From positions 173,493 through 237,492 of the forward strand of contig NZ_VTRS01000005.1 in the NCBI RefSeq assembly GCF_008641065.1: a DNA stretch of 64,000 nt. Direction: 5' to 3'. Below are positions 20,037 to 29,610 of this stretch, one piece after another (position 1 is the first letter of the stretch; each line of letters begins with the position of its first letter). A program made the translations under genes and the position numbers. The notes under the pieces were generated by a model. The model was not told the DNA's origin. It ran no database searches and saw nothing but the letters and a program-made list of their open reading frames with translations. The stretch is from Rhabdaerophilum calidifontis. Its GTDB lineage: Bacteria; Pseudomonadota; Alphaproteobacteria; Rhizobiales; Beijerinckiaceae.

Positions 20037-20052
20037 GCGGGGCCGGCCGGGC

Positions 20053-20991
20053 TCAGCTCGCAAGCGCGACGAGAAGCGGCAGGGTCAGCATCGAGGCGAG
20101 CGTCTGCGCGGTGATGATCGCCGCCATCAGCGGCGCGTCCCCGCCCATCTGCCGGGCGAGGAGATAGGAGGCGCTGGCGGTCGGCACGCCGAGGCAGACG
20201 ATGGCGATCACGGCGGCGCTGCCGGAAAGCCCGAACAGCAGCGCGAAACCCGCCCCGAGGGCCGGCGCCGCGACGAGCCGCAGCAGCACCCCGGCGACAA
20301 GCGCCGGGTCCGGCCGCCGGAGATCGCCGAGCCGCAGCCCGGCGCCCACGAGGATCAGCCCGGCACCGAGCGCGCAGCGCCCGACGATGTCGAGCGCGAG
20401 ATCGAGCGCCCGCGGCAGCGGCAGGCCGGTCAGATTGAGGAGCAGCCCGGCGATCGTCCCCAGGATATAGGGGTTGGTCCCGAGCCCGCGCCAGAGCGTG
20501 CCCCCGCCGGCGCCGTAACGGCGCAGAACCAGCACGCAGAGCACGTTCAGCACCGGGATCAGCGCCGCGATCGCCACCGCCGCCAGCGTCACCCCCTCGC
20601 GGCCGTAGAGATTGGCGGCGATGGCGAGCGCGATGAAGGCGTTCCAGCGCAGGATTCCCTGAAACAGCGAGGTGAAGCCGGCATTGCCGGTGCGCAGCCC
20701 GCGCAGGAGCCGCGGCCGGGCGAGGAGCAGCAGCGCCGCGAGCACGGCGATCGTCGCGAGCAGGGTCAGGCCGAGCCTTTCGAAGGGCACGGCGCCGAGC
20801 TTCGCGCCGCCGAGCGTCGTCGCCACCAGCACCGGCACCAGCACGTAATAGGAGAGCTGCTCGAAGCCCTTCCAGGCGCCATCCTCGCGGATCAGCGTCC
20901 GCCGCAGCACCCAGCCGATGGCGATCACCAGGAAGACGGAAAGGAGGGAATCGATGATCACGGACGGGATGACGCGAAAGGCGGATGGCAC
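20053..20991 (-). CDS. AEC (auxin efflux carrier) family transporter
   Basis: A 312-residue integral membrane protein of about ten transmembrane segments in the repeated five-plus-five pattern of the AEC family. Recognisable stretches include YYVLVPVLVATTL, LFQGILRWNAFIALAIA and the C-terminal LGVPTASASYLLARQMGG. Bacterial members transport organic acids such as malate or malonate; no substrate can be read from sequence. It converges on dprA with a 16-base gap and is divergent from the secreted gene at 21188. Confidence 0.88.
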   Translation of the reverse strand: MPSAFRVIPSVIIDSLLSVFLVIAIGWVLRRTLIREDGAWKGFEQLSYYVLVPVLVATTLGGAKLGAVPFERLGLTLLATIAVLAALLLLARPRLLRGLRTGNAGFTSLFQGILRWNAFIALAIAANLYGREGVTLAAVAIAALIPVLNVLCVLVLRRYGAGGGTLWRGLGTNPYILGTIAGLLLNLTGLPLPRALDLALDIVGRCALGAGLILVGAGLRLGDLRRPDPALVAGVLLRLVAAPALGAGFALLFGLSGSAAVIAIVCLGVPTASASYLLARQMGGDAPLMAAIITAQTLASMLTLPLLVALAS

Positions 20992-21187
20992 GGGGCCGGG
21001 CGATGAAGCTAGCGGCCCGGCGCCGTTCCGTCACCCCGTCGGATGCGGTATGCGTATTTTCATCCCGGTATGCTGTCGGCATGCTTTCGCCATCGTTCAG
21101 CGCCAGTTCAAGGGCAGGATCCTATTCGGTCCGCTCCAAGCCAATCCGGCGGAACGCGGGGCAGCAACGGCCTCGAGGAGAAACGAG

Positions 21188-21595
21188 ATGAAGCGCGTGC
21201 ATGCCCATCGCCTTGTCTATGGCCTTGCCCTTGGCCTTGCCCTCGCGCTTGCCGGCGGCGGCCTCGCCCATGCGGAGACCGATCAGGATCGCGGCCGGCC
21301 GGTTCCGGGCGGCGGCGTCCGCGGCGCCGATGGCAATACCTATTTCCCCGGCGGGCCCGGCCGCCTCTATCAATGCCCCACCGACGCGGATTGCCGCCCC
21401 GGCGCGCAGCGCTACCAGCAGCGCAGCTTCGAGCCGCAGCGCCGGCGCAGCTATTACGACGGATACGGCTATCGGGGCGGCTATGACGGGCCCTCCGGCT
21501 ATTACGCGCCCGCGCCGCGATATTACGAGCCCGCGCCGCGTTATCGCCCGCGCCGGCAATACGACCCGGCCGGCGGCGGTTCGCTCTATTACTGA
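21188..21595 (+). CDS. Secreted Tyr/Arg/Pro-rich hypothetical protein
   Basis: A 135-residue protein with a clear signal peptide ([20 protein letters not shown], cleavage after AHA). A short conserved-looking part, [20 protein letters not shown], has two Cys ([11 protein letters not shown]). After this comes a low-complexity tail of about 60 residues made of Tyr, Gly, Pro and Arg with near repeats such as [23 protein letters not shown] precedes the ATG at 21188. The function is unknown; a surface or envelope protein binding polyanions is conceivable. Its last bases overlap ruvX, which is convergent. Confidence 0.65.
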   Translation: MKRVHAHRLVYGLALGLALALAGGGLAHAETDQDRGRPVPGGGVRGADGNTYFPGGPGRLYQCPTDADCRPGAQRYQQRSFEPQRRRSYYDGYGYRGGYDGPSGYYAPAPRYYEPAPRYRPRRQYDPAGGGSLYY

Positions 21596-22101
21596 AACGC
21601 GCGCAGCCGATCGAGCGCGCCCTGCAGGATGAAGGCGGCGGCGGCGGAATCGATGCTCGCCGCGCGCTTGCGCCGCGAGAGATCGGCGTCGATCAGCACC
21701 CGTTCGGCGGCGACAGTCGAAAGTCGCTCGTCCCAGAGCAGGATGGGAATGTCGCGCAGGGCGAGGAGATTGCGGGCGAAGGCGCGGGTCGCCTGCGCCC
21801 GCGGGCCGCTCGTGCCATCCATGTTGAGCGGCAGCCCGATGACCAGCCCGCCGGCGTGCTGGGCTTCGACCAGGGCGAAGAGCATGGCGGCATCGTCCCG
21901 GAACCGGCCGCGCCGCTGCGTCGTCATCGCGGTGGCGATCATCCGGCCGACATCCGAAAGCGCGAGGCCGATCGTCTTCTCCCCGAGATCGAGGCCGAGG
22001 AGTCGCGCGCCGGGCGCGAGGCGGGCGGCAAAGGCGCCGGCATCGGTCAGCGGCGCGGCGCGTGCCGCCGGGCCGGTTTCCTCGCCCGCCGCGTCGCTCA
22101 T
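21589..22101 (-). CDS. ruvX: Putative pre-16S rRNA nuclease / Holliday-junction-resolvase-like YqgF
   Basis: A 170-residue RNase H-fold protein. The first acidic strand is [17 protein letters not shown], followed by [29 protein letters not shown] and the C-terminal [16 protein letters not shown]; these carry the expected catalytic acids. The family matures the 5' end of 16S rRNA in E. coli and is also proposed as a resolvase. I place the start at the ATG at 22101 because this gives the usual length; an upstream in-frame ATG at 22164 would add 21 residues, and neither has a clear ribosome site. The last seven bases overlap the convergent gene ending at 21595. Confidence 0.9.
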   Translation of the reverse strand: MSDAAGEETGPAARAAPLTDAGAFAARLAPGARLLGLDLGEKTIGLALSDVGRMIATAMTTQRRGRFRDDAAMLFALVEAQHAGGLVIGLPLNMDGTSGPRAQATRAFARNLLALRDIPILLWDERLSTVAAERVLIDADLSRRKRAASIDSAAAAFILQGALDRLRAFQ

Positions 22102-22217
22102 GGCGCGGCCCGGCGCGGCGGGCGGTTCAGCGATTGCCGCATTGCACAAATTCCTTTCCCTCATCGCCCGCCCGGCCTAAACGAGGGGCATCGGCTGGGG
22201 CACGCGGAGAGGATACC

Positions 22218-22973
22218 ATGCAGATCACCTGGTTCGGCCATTCGGCCTTCGCGCTGGAGCACAAGGGGCGCCGTGTGCTCGTCGATCCGTTCCTGACCGG
22301 CAACCCGGTCTTCGAGGGCGAGGGGGCCGGCGACGCGGACGCCAAGTTCGCGGCCGCGATCCGCGGCGCGACCGATATCGTCATCACCCACGGCCATTCC
22401 GACCATATCGGCGATTCGCTCCGGATCGCGAAGGAAACCGGCGCGACGATCTTCTGCAACTGGGATCTCGGGCAATGGCTCCTCCACAAATGGGAGGCGA
22501 TGGCGACCGGCCGGCCGCTCGCGATCGAGATGATGAATTCCGGCGGCCGCGTCGAGCATGACGGGGTCTCGATCCGCCTCGTCCGCGCGGATCATTCCGC
22601 CGGCGTTTGGGAGGACGGCATCTTCCAGACGCTCGGTTCCGCCAATGGCGTGATCCTCAACATTCCCGGCGCGCCGATCGTCTATCACATGGGCGATACC
22701 GACATTTTCGCCGGAATGGGGCTGATCGAGGAATTGCACCGGCCGGACATCGTCATCGTTCCGATCGGCGACCGTTTCACGATGGGGCCCTCGACGGCGG
22801 CGCTGGCGGTGCGGCGGTTCTTCCCGCGCTCCAAGGCGGTGATCCCGTGCCATTTCCGCACCTTTGGCGCGCTGACCGGCACGGTCGAGGAATTCCGCCG
22901 CGAACTCGGCCCGCTCGGAACGCATCTGCTCGAACCGGTTCCGCACGAGCCGGTGCGGTTTTCGATCGCCTGA
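22218..22973 (+). CDS. UPF0173 metal-dependent hydrolase (metallo-beta-lactamase fold)
   Basis: A 251-residue protein of the UlaG/UPF0173 group. The start [17 protein letters not shown] and the metal motif [10 protein letters not shown] (HxHxDH) are diagnostic; [10 protein letters not shown] supplies the bridging Asp, and IPCHFRTFG near the C-terminus contributes a further His. Its natural substrate is unknown. The ATG at 22218 has AGAGGAT upstream. It lies between ruvX (divergent) and gatC, a common Rhizobiales neighbourhood. Confidence 0.92.
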   Translation: MQITWFGHSAFALEHKGRRVLVDPFLTGNPVFEGEGAGDADAKFAAAIRGATDIVITHGHSDHIGDSLRIAKETGATIFCNWDLGQWLLHKWEAMATGRPLAIEMMNSGGRVEHDGVSIRLVRADHSAGVWEDGIFQTLGSANGVILNIPGAPIVYHMGDTDIFAGMGLIEELHRPDIVIVPIGDRFTMGPSTAALAVRRFFPRSKAVIPCHFRTFGALTGTVEEFRRELGPLGTHLLEPVPHEPVRFSIA

Positions 22974-23043
22974 GCCAAGGCGGCGTTTGTCAGCGCCGCG
23001 CGGCTTCGCTAAAGACCGGGAATCCCTTTCCCGGAGAACGCTC

Positions 23044-23331
23044 ATGTCCGTTGATGTCGCAACCGTCCGCCGGATCGCGCGGCTCGCCCGGATCGAGGTG
23101 CCCGAGGCGGAACTCGAAGGCTTCCGCGGCGAGATCAACGCCATCCTCGGCTTCGTCGAGCAGCTGGGCGAGGTCGATGTCGACGGCGTCGAGCCGATGA
23201 CCTCGGTCATGCCGATGGCGCTCAGGATGCGCGCGGATGCGGTGACGGACGGCGAGCAGCCGGCAAAGGTGACCGCCAACGCGCCGGAACGCGAGGATTC
23301 GTTCTTCCTTGTTCCGAAGGTCGTCGAATAG
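23044..23331 (+). CDS. gatC: Asp-tRNA(Asn)/Glu-tRNA(Gln) amidotransferase subunit C
   Basis: A 95-residue subunit that holds GatA and GatB together in the transamidosome. The sequence [20 protein letters not shown], then [18 protein letters not shown] and a C-terminal [20 protein letters not shown] are typical and full length. GGAGAACG precedes the ATG at 23044. gatA follows after 55 bases. Alphaproteobacteria use this enzyme to make Gln-tRNA and often Asn-tRNA indirectly. Confidence 0.95.
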   Translation: MSVDVATVRRIARLARIEVPEAELEGFRGEINAILGFVEQLGEVDVDGVEPMTSVMPMALRMRADAVTDGEQPAKVTANAPEREDSFFLVPKVVE

Positions 23332-23386
23332 GGACGGCGCTGCCGCCCGCCGCCAGAATTTCCCGCCCGCCTTTTCCGGATGGACC

Positions 23387-24904
23387 ATGACCGATCTGAC
23401 CGCGCTCACGCTCGATGAGGCCCGCCAGGGGCTCGCCAAAGGCGATTTCACCGCCCTCGAGCTGACCGAGGCGCATCTCGCCGCGATGGAGGCGGCGGCC
23501 GCCCTCAACGCCTATGTGCTCGACACGCCCGACCGCGCCCGGGCCATGGCGCGGGAGTCCGACGCGCGGCGCAAGCGCGGCGAGGCCGGCCGCCTGGAGG
23601 GCATCCCGCTCGGCGTCAAGGATCTCTTCGCCACCGAGGGCACCCGCACCACGGCCTGTTCACGGATCCTCGGCGATTTCGTGCCGCCCTACGAATCCAC
23701 CGTCACGCGTCAGCTCTGGCAGCAGGGCGCGGTGATGCTTGGCAAGCTCAACAACGACGAATTCGCGATGGGTTCCTCGAACGAGACCAGCGCGTTCGGC
23801 CCCGTCGTCAACCCGTTCCTGCCGCCGAACTGGGACGCGGCGAAGGCAAGGGCGGCGCTTGCGGCCGACCGGAAGGGCCTGCTGGTGCCCGGCGGCTCCT
23901 CCGGCGGTTCGGCGGCGGCGGTCGCGGCCAATCTCTGCCTCGGCGCCACGGCGACCGACACGGGCGGCTCGATCCGCCAGCCGGCGGCCTTTACCGGCAC
24001 GGTCGGCATCAAGCCGACCTATGGCCGCTGCTCGCGCTGGGGCATCGTTGCCTTCGCCTCCTCGCTCGACCAGGCCGGCCCGATCGCCAAGACCGTCCGC
24101 GACGCCGCCGCATTGCTGACGGCGATGGCCGGGCATGACCCGAAGGATTCGACCTCGGTGGACCTGCCGGTGCCGGATTTCGAGGCGGCCCTGGGCCGTT
24201 CGGTTGCCGGCAAGGTGATCGGCATCCCGCGCGAATACCGGGTCGAGGGCATGCCGGCCGAGATCGAGGCGCTGTGGCGCAAGGGCGCCGAGATGCTGAA
24301 GGCGGCGGGTGCGCGCATCGTCGATGTCTCGCTGCCGCACACCAAATACGCGCTGCCGGCCTATTACATCGTCGCGCCGGCGGAGGCCTCCTCGAACCTC
24401 GCCCGCTATGACGGCGTGCGCTACGGCCTGCGCGTCAAGGGCCGAGACATCGTCGAGATGTACGAGAAGACGCGCGCCGCCGGCTTCGGCCGCGAGGTCA
24501 AGCGCCGCATCCTGATCGGCACCTATGTGCTCTCCGCCGGCTATTACGACGCCTATTACCTGCGGGCGCAGAAGATCCGCACCCTGATCAAGCGCGATTT
24601 CGAGACGGTTTATGCCGAGGGTGTCGATGCGATTCTCACGCCGGCGACGCCCTCGGCCGCGTTCGGAATCGCCGAGAAGGCCGAGGCCGATCCGGTCGAG
24701 ATGTATCTCAACGACATCTTCACCGTGACGGTGAACATGGCGGGACTGCCCGGCCTCGCGCTGCCGGGCGGAACAGATCCGTCCGGCCTGCCGCTCGGGC
24801 TCCAGCTCATCGGCCGGCCCTTCGACGAGGAGACGCTGTTCAGCCTCGCCGGGGTGATCGAAGATCAGGCGGGACGGGTGCGCGCCCCGCGCTGGTGGGC
24901 CTGA
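23387..24904 (+). CDS. gatA: Asp-tRNA(Asn)/Glu-tRNA(Gln) amidotransferase subunit A
   Basis: A 505-residue amidase-signature enzyme that releases ammonia from Gln for transamidation. The Ser-cisSer-Lys triad is visible: K78 (GVKDLF), the Ser pair at 171-172 ([15 protein letters not shown]) and the nucleophile S195 ([15 protein letters not shown]). Ahead of the Ser loop there is a slightly long insertion (about residues 146-166). The ATG at 23387 is used because the domain starts there; upstream in-frame codons lie in the gatC intergenic gap. gatB does not follow; rne converges after a terminator, so gatB must lie elsewhere. Confidence 0.96.
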   Translation: MTDLTALTLDEARQGLAKGDFTALELTEAHLAAMEAAAALNAYVLDTPDRARAMARESDARRKRGEAGRLEGIPLGVKDLFATEGTRTTACSRILGDFVPPYESTVTRQLWQQGAVMLGKLNNDEFAMGSSNETSAFGPVVNPFLPPNWDAAKARAALAADRKGLLVPGGSSGGSAAAVAANLCLGATATDTGGSIRQPAAFTGTVGIKPTYGRCSRWGIVAFASSLDQAGPIAKTVRDAAALLTAMAGHDPKDSTSVDLPVPDFEAALGRSVAGKVIGIPREYRVEGMPAEIEALWRKGAEMLKAAGARIVDVSLPHTKYALPAYYIVAPAEASSNLARYDGVRYGLRVKGRDIVEMYEKTRAAGFGREVKRRILIGTYVLSAGYYDAYYLRAQKIRTLIKRDFETVYAEGVDAILTPATPSAAFGIAEKAEADPVEMYLNDIFTVTVNMAGLPGLALPGGTDPSGLPLGLQLIGRPFDEETLFSLAGVIEDQAGRVRAPRWWA

Positions 24905-24950
24905 CCGCCGCTTTCCGCCGGGATTTCCGCCCGATCGGGCTCCCGCCATG

Positions 24951-24973
24951 AAAAAGGCCCGGTTTCCCGGGCC
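24951..24973 (-). terminator. Rho-independent terminator of rne
   Basis: On the minus strand GGCCCGG-GAAA-CCGGGCC is followed by TTTTT and CATG. The stable GAAA tetraloop and the T-tract lie 41 bases after the rne stop codon. The CCTTTTTCATG end is the same as in the rpmG terminator at 3879. Confidence 0.8.
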
Positions 24974-25013
24974 CTTCAACGTTTTCGGGCTGCCGGCCGC
25001 CGCGCGGGCGGGC

Positions 25014-27794
25014 TCAGCCCCCCAGGGCCTGTCTGGCGCGGCTCCACCAGCCGGAGCGCTTGGGGCGGTTCGGATCCTCGATCTCGGGTTCCGGCTCTGG
25101 CGTCGGTGCCGGCGCTGCCTTGATCTCGGGCGCCGCTTTCGCTTCCGGCGCGGCCGCGATTTCGGAGATCGCCGCCGCGGAGGCCACAATCTCGTGCGTC
25201 GCGATTTCGGTGGCCACGACATCCGGGGGCGGCGCTGCGGCCGGCTCGACGGCGGCCTCGGCGACGGCCTTCTTGCGCCCGCGCGGCGCCCGCGCCGGTT
25301 TCGCAGCCGGAGCTTCGGCAGCCGGCGCCTCGGCGGCAGGTTCGGCGCCTGCGACCACCTTTGCGGTTCCGGCGCGGGTGCGGCGCGGCTTCTTCGTCGG
25401 CTCGGCTGCCGGTTCGGCATCGGCCGGTGCCGCGATCACCTCCGGTGCCGGCGGCGCCATGGCGGGCTCTGCGGCCCCGGCCGGGGAGGAAGGATCGCCG
25501 GCCTCGCCATCATCCAGGTCGCGGCCGCCGTCATCGGTGTCGGCGATGCCGGTCTCGCCCGCGCGTGCCTCGCGGTCGCGCCGGTTGCGGCGGCCGCCGC
25601 GGCGACGGCGGCGGCGCTTGCGCTCCTCGCCATTGCCGGTCTCGTTCCCGGCGCGCTCCTCGCCTTCTTCAGCCTCGCTTTCCTCGTCATCGCCGGGGCC
25701 GGCATCGCCGTTGCCGGCCTCATCCTGTGCCTCGCGGCGCGCGTCGTCGCCGGCATTTTCCCGCAATTCGCCGCCGCGCCCGCGCCGCCGCCGGCGGCGG
25801 CGGCGCTTGCGCTCCTCGCCATTGCCGGTCTCGGTTCCGGCGCGCTCCTCGCCCTCCTCGGGGGCTCCGCCTTCTTCGTCCGCCTCGGGCAGGTCCTCGA
25901 TCTCGACATCCTCGGGATGGACCGCCCCGGCCGAGCCGGGCCGTTCCGCGCGGCGCTGGGGCGGCGGCGCGGTCTCGCCCTCGTCGGCGCGCGGGCGCGG
26001 CTGGACCGCTTCGCCGCGCTCGATCAGGAAATGCTGGCCCGGCGGCAGCGCCGCCTCGGCCACCACCGTGATCGTGACGCCGAAGCGCGCCTCGAGCGCG
26101 CGTAGGGATTCGCGCTTCTGGTTCAGGATGTAGAACGCAGTCTCGAGCCGGGTCCGCAAGGTGATGTCGTTCTGGGCGCTGCGGAGCAGCGTATCCTCCA
26201 GGGCGCGCAGGACATGGAGGGCAAGGCTCGGCGTCGAGCGCAGGAGGCCCGTGCCGGCGCAATGCGGGCAGGGGGTGGTCGAGCTTTCGAGCACGCCGGT
26301 GCGGATGCGCTGGCGGCTCATTTCCAGCAGGCCGAAATGCGAGATCCGCCCGACCTGGATGCGCGCGCGGTCGTTCTTGAGGCAATCGTTGAGCTTGCGC
26401 TCGACCGCCTTGTTGTTGCGCTTCTCCTCCATGTCGATGAAGTCGATGACGATCAGCCCGGCGAGGTCACGTAGGCGGAGCTGGCGCGCGACCTCCTCGG
26501 CCGCCTCGAGATTGGTCTTGAGCGCGGTGTCCTCGATATTGTGCTCGCGCGTCGAGCGGCCGGAATTGACGTCGATCGAGACCAGCGCCTCGGTCTGGTT
26601 GATGACGATGTAGCCGCCGGATTTCAGCGTCACGACATTGGAGAACATCGCGTCGAGCTGGCTCTCGACGCCGAAGCGCGAGAAGAGCGGCGTCGCCTCC
26701 TTGTAGGGCTGCACGGCCTTGGCATGGCTCGGCATGAGCATGCGCATGAAATCCTTGGCCTCGCGGTAGCCCTCGTCACCCGCGACCTGGATCTCCTCGA
26801 TATCCTTGGAATAGAGATCGCGGATCGCGCGCTTGATCAGCGAGCCTTCCTCGTAGACGAGGGCCGGCGCGGTCGATTTCAGCGTCAGCTCGCGCACGCT
26901 TTCCCACAGGCGCATCAGATATTCGAAGTCGCGCTTGATCTCGACCTTGGTGCGCGCGGCGCCGGCCGTGCGCAGGATGACGCCCATCCCCTCCGGCACC
27001 TCCAGCTCGGAGGCCATGGATTTCAGGCGCTTGCGGTCGGTCGAATTGGTGATCTTGCGCGAGATGCCGCCGCCGCGCGCGGTGTTCGGCATCAGCACGG
27101 AATAGCGGCCGGCGAGGCTCAGATAGGTGGTGAGCGCGGCGCCCTTGTTGCCGCGCTCCTCCTTGACGACCTGCACCAGCAGGATCTGCCGGCGCTTGAT
27201 CACCTCCTGGATCTTGTATTGGCGGCGCGGGCGCGAGGCGGCGCGGGTCGGCACCTCCTCCATCGCGTCGCCGCCGCCGCCGATCTCGGCGACCTGATCC
27301 TCGCCATTGCCGTTCTCGCCGGCCTGCATCTCGCCGGCATGATCCTCGCCGGCATGATCTTCCGCCGTGGCCAGCGCCTCTCCGGTGTTCTCGCCTTCGA
27401 CGGCCTCGCTCACCGAATCGGCGGCCGGGCTCGCGGCCTTGCGCGCCCGGCCGCGCTTGGCGCGGGCGCGGCTGCGCTCGTCGTCGTCGCGCTCCTCGTC
27501 GGCGGCGGCGGCGGCTTCCTCGGCGAGCAGCGCCTGCCGGTCGGCCGTCGGGATCTGGTAATAATCGGGATGGATTTCGGAGAAGGCGAGGAAGCCGTGG
27601 CGGTTGCCGCCGAAATCGACGAAGGCGGCCTGAAGCGAGGGTTCGACCCGCGTCACCTTGGCGAGGTAGATATTGCCGCGCAGCGGGCGCCGGTTGGCGC
27701 TCTCGAAATCGAATTCCTCAACGCGGTTGCCGCGTGTCACCACGACCCGGGTCTCTTCCGGGTGCGCGGCATCGATGAGCATTTTTGTTGTCAT
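25014..27794 (-). CDS. rne: Ribonuclease E
   Basis: A 926-residue endonuclease that starts most mRNA decay and processes rRNA. It opens MTTKMLIDAAHPEETRVVV; the S1 domain (about 37-215) is split by an acidic/basic insertion at about 91-190, typical of alphaproteobacteria. The DNase-I-like catalytic region carries D408 (SIDVNSGRST) and D451 (IVIDFIDM), and the zinc link is CPHC at 509-512. The C-terminal third is disordered: two copies of an Arg-rich block (GEERKRRRRRR), an Ala/Pro/Glu-rich scaffold, and an end motif PKRSGWWSRARQALGG that may bind a partner. The start at 27794 is preceded by AAGAG; the leader holds a strong hairpin. Confidence 0.95.
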   Translation of the reverse strand: MTTKMLIDAAHPEETRVVVTRGNRVEEFDFESANRRPLRGNIYLAKVTRVEPSLQAAFVDFGGNRHGFLAFSEIHPDYYQIPTADRQALLAEEAAAAADEERDDDERSRARAKRGRARKAASPAADSVSEAVEGENTGEALATAEDHAGEDHAGEMQAGENGNGEDQVAEIGGGGDAMEEVPTRAASRPRRQYKIQEVIKRRQILLVQVVKEERGNKGAALTTYLSLAGRYSVLMPNTARGGGISRKITNSTDRKRLKSMASELEVPEGMGVILRTAGAARTKVEIKRDFEYLMRLWESVRELTLKSTAPALVYEEGSLIKRAIRDLYSKDIEEIQVAGDEGYREAKDFMRMLMPSHAKAVQPYKEATPLFSRFGVESQLDAMFSNVVTLKSGGYIVINQTEALVSIDVNSGRSTREHNIEDTALKTNLEAAEEVARQLRLRDLAGLIVIDFIDMEEKRNNKAVERKLNDCLKNDRARIQVGRISHFGLLEMSRQRIRTGVLESSTTPCPHCAGTGLLRSTPSLALHVLRALEDTLLRSAQNDITLRTRLETAFYILNQKRESLRALEARFGVTITVVAEAALPPGQHFLIERGEAVQPRPRADEGETAPPPQRRAERPGSAGAVHPEDVEIEDLPEADEEGGAPEEGEERAGTETGNGEERKRRRRRRRRGRGGELRENAGDDARREAQDEAGNGDAGPGDDEESEAEEGEERAGNETGNGEERKRRRRRRGGRRNRRDREARAGETGIADTDDGGRDLDDGEAGDPSSPAGAAEPAMAPPAPEVIAAPADAEPAAEPTKKPRRTRAGTAKVVAGAEPAAEAPAAEAPAAKPARAPRGRKKAVAEAAVEPAAAPPPDVVATEIATHEIVASAAAISEIAAAPEAKAAPEIKAAPAPTPEPEPEIEDPNRPKRSGWWSRARQALGG
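25611..25670. repeat. 60-bp direct repeat within rne, copy 1
   Basis: This 60-base segment recurs 189 bases (63 codons) away at 25800-25859 with about four mismatches by eye. Both copies encode the block EEGEERAG-x-ETGNGEERKRRR in the same frame, so an in-frame internal duplication of an acidic-then-Arg-rich module is the likely origin. Confidence 0.75.
25800..25859. repeat. 60-bp direct repeat within rne, copy 2
   Basis: Second copy of the repeat at 25611-25670. It encodes the first Arg-rich block in protein order. The two blocks are separated by an acidic linker of about 40 residues. Confidence 0.75.
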
Positions 27795-28250
27795 GGGAAA
27801 CTCTTGAAAGGTCGGAAGCCCGCCTGCCGGCGCGGCGCGTCTCCAGGACGCGCGGGGCGCCGGCCCGTTCCGGGAATGGCGGGCGGCAAGGTCGGGATCG
27901 GGGCAGGACGGCGGACCGCCGCTGCTCCGGGGCAAGGGGTGCGTTCGAAGCGACGCGCGGAACGCCCCGCGCCGCGACCGCGGAAGCGGCAGCGCGGCGG
28001 GTTTGGTCCGACATCATCCAAGCTGGCATCGACGCCATCCTCGTTCGAACAGACGCGCGAGGCTCGCGCGCCACGGGGCACCGGGCGACGGGCGAAATTG
28101 CCGGGCGGCAAAGGCTCGAAGCCGGTTTCCCGCATTCCACGGACGGGGAGGAGGATCCGGCGCCCTTTCACGAGGCGTTAGGACGGATCAACGAAAACTT
28201 GCCCCGGCTCGGAATGCACCGTAGGACCCGTTTAAGCGGGAGGGGGGCTT
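27795..28250. other. Divergent intergenic region between rne and the amidase gene
   Basis: These 456 bases contain no convincing gene on either strand. They must hold the rne promoter and 5' leader (minus strand) and the amidase promoter (plus strand). The part nearest rne is strongly structured (separate entry). Other self-complementary pieces are GCGTTC...GAACGC at about 27946-27970 and GCGCGAG-G-CTCGCGC near 28060. I find no promoter hexamers I would trust. Confidence 0.5.
27826..27864 (-). promoter_or_regulatory. Hairpin in the rne 5' leader
   Basis: A two-part stem: GCCGGCGC (27826-27833) with GCGCCGGC (27857-27864), and inside it CGCGTC (27836-27841) with GACGCG (27847-27852) around the loop TCCAG. 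It stands 32 bases upstream of the rne start codon. In E. coli, RNase E controls its own mRNA through leader hairpins; a similar feedback role here is an inference, and the sequence is not the E. coli one. Confidence 0.45.
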
Positions 28251-29546
28251 TTGGCAAGCACCACGATGGCAGGCGCGCGCAGCAAGGCCGGGGCACGGTT
28301 CCGCGCGATTTCCGCCGGGCTCGCGGCGCTTGCGGTGCTCGCGATCGCGCCGGCCCTGCGGGGGGCGGAGGGCAACGGGGCCAACGGCCCTGCGCGGGGC
28401 GAGCCGCCGGCGGTTGCGCGCGGGCTTCATCTCGTCGATGCCGGCGGCGAGGCGGCGGGGCTCGTCGTCGATCTGCCGCGTGAGGTCAATGTCCGCGTCT
28501 CGGCCCTCGCCGCGCCGGACCGGCTCGTCATCGATCTCGACGGCGTGGTGATCGCGCCCGGCGTCCCGCCGCTCGGCCGGGCCGGGCAGGGGCCGGTGGC
28601 GGGCTATCGGGCCGGGCTGTTCATGCTGGGCCAGTCGCGTATTGTCGTCGATCTCGCGCGGCCGGCGCTGGCGGAACGGGTCGATTTCGTCCGGCAGGCG
28701 GGCACCGCGCGGCTCATCGTCGAGATCCGGGCGGTGACGCCGCAGCGCTTCGCCGAACAGGCGCGGATGGATCGCGCCAGCCGCCTCGCCGCGCAGGGAG
28801 AGGAGACGGCGGCCATCGCCCGCCCGCCGGGAGCGAAACCGCTCATCGTCATCGATCCCGGCCATGGCGGCATCGACCCCGGCGCCTCGGGGGCGAAGGG
28901 CGAACTGGAGAAGGACATCGTGCTCGCCTTCGGGCGGGCGCTCCGGCAGGCGATCGAGGCCGAGGGGCGCCTCGAGGTGCAGATGACGCGGGAGGACGAC
29001 CGCTTCATCGCGCTCGGCGAGCGGGTGCGGTTCGCGCGTTCGCGCGGGGCAGCACTGTTCGTCTCGCTGCACGCCGATTCGCTGGCCGGGGAAAGCGACG
29101 TGCGCGGCGCCTCGGTCTATACGCTGTCGGAGAAGGCTTCCGACGCCGCCGCCGCGCGCGCTGCCGAGAAGGAGAACCGCGCCGACCTGATGGCCGGACT
29201 TGATCCGGATACCGAGGCGCGCGACGGGATCGGCGACATCCTCGCCGATCTGGCGCGGCGGGAGACGCGGATCTTCAATCAGCTCGCCGCGCGCGCGGCG
29301 ATCAGGGCGATCCGACACGGCGCGGCGCTGCACAAGGTGCCGCTGCGCAGCGCCGGCTTCCGGGTGCTGCGCGCGCCGGACATGCCCTCGATCCTGATCG
29401 AACTCGGCTATCTGTCCAATGCCGAGGATCTCGCGGCGCTCCATGACGACAGAGCGCGGGCCGCGCTGGCCCGGACGCTGGCGCGCGCCTTCACGACCTT
29501 CCTGACCGAGCGGCGCGACGCGATTTCCGCGCGCGTTCAGGAATAA
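28251..29546 (+). CDS. amiC: N-acetylmuramoyl-L-alanine amidase, AmiC-type with AMIN domain
   Basis: A 431-residue exported enzyme that cleaves the amide bond between peptide and glycan in peptidoglycan, used in daughter-cell separation. There is a signal peptide (about 18-38), an AMIN domain (about 58-160) for septal targeting, and the Amidase_3 zinc domain (about 197-425) with H205 (DPGHGGIDPG), the Glu of GELEKD, the His of VSLHADS and the catalytic Glu of ILIELGYLSN. The start is TTG at 28251, supported by GGGAGGGGGG five bases upstream; the ATG five codons later lacks a ribosome site. It is divergent from rne and followed by PBP1A. Confidence 0.93.
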   Translation: MASTTMAGARSKAGARFRAISAGLAALAVLAIAPALRGAEGNGANGPARGEPPAVARGLHLVDAGGEAAGLVVDLPREVNVRVSALAAPDRLVIDLDGVVIAPGVPPLGRAGQGPVAGYRAGLFMLGQSRIVVDLARPALAERVDFVRQAGTARLIVEIRAVTPQRFAEQARMDRASRLAAQGEETAAIARPPGAKPLIVIDPGHGGIDPGASGAKGELEKDIVLAFGRALRQAIEAEGRLEVQMTREDDRFIALGERVRFARSRGAALFVSLHADSLAGESDVRGASVYTLSEKASDAAAARAAEKENRADLMAGLDPDTEARDGIGDILADLARRETRIFNQLAARAAIRAIRHGAALHKVPLRSAGFRVLRAPDMPSILIELGYLSNAEDLAALHDDRARAALARTLARAFTTFLTERRDAISARVQE

Positions 29547-29610
29547 CGTGCAGAATGGCAACATTGCCGTTTTTCGGCCACGCTTCTCGACAAAGTCCAG
29601 ACAAGCGGGT

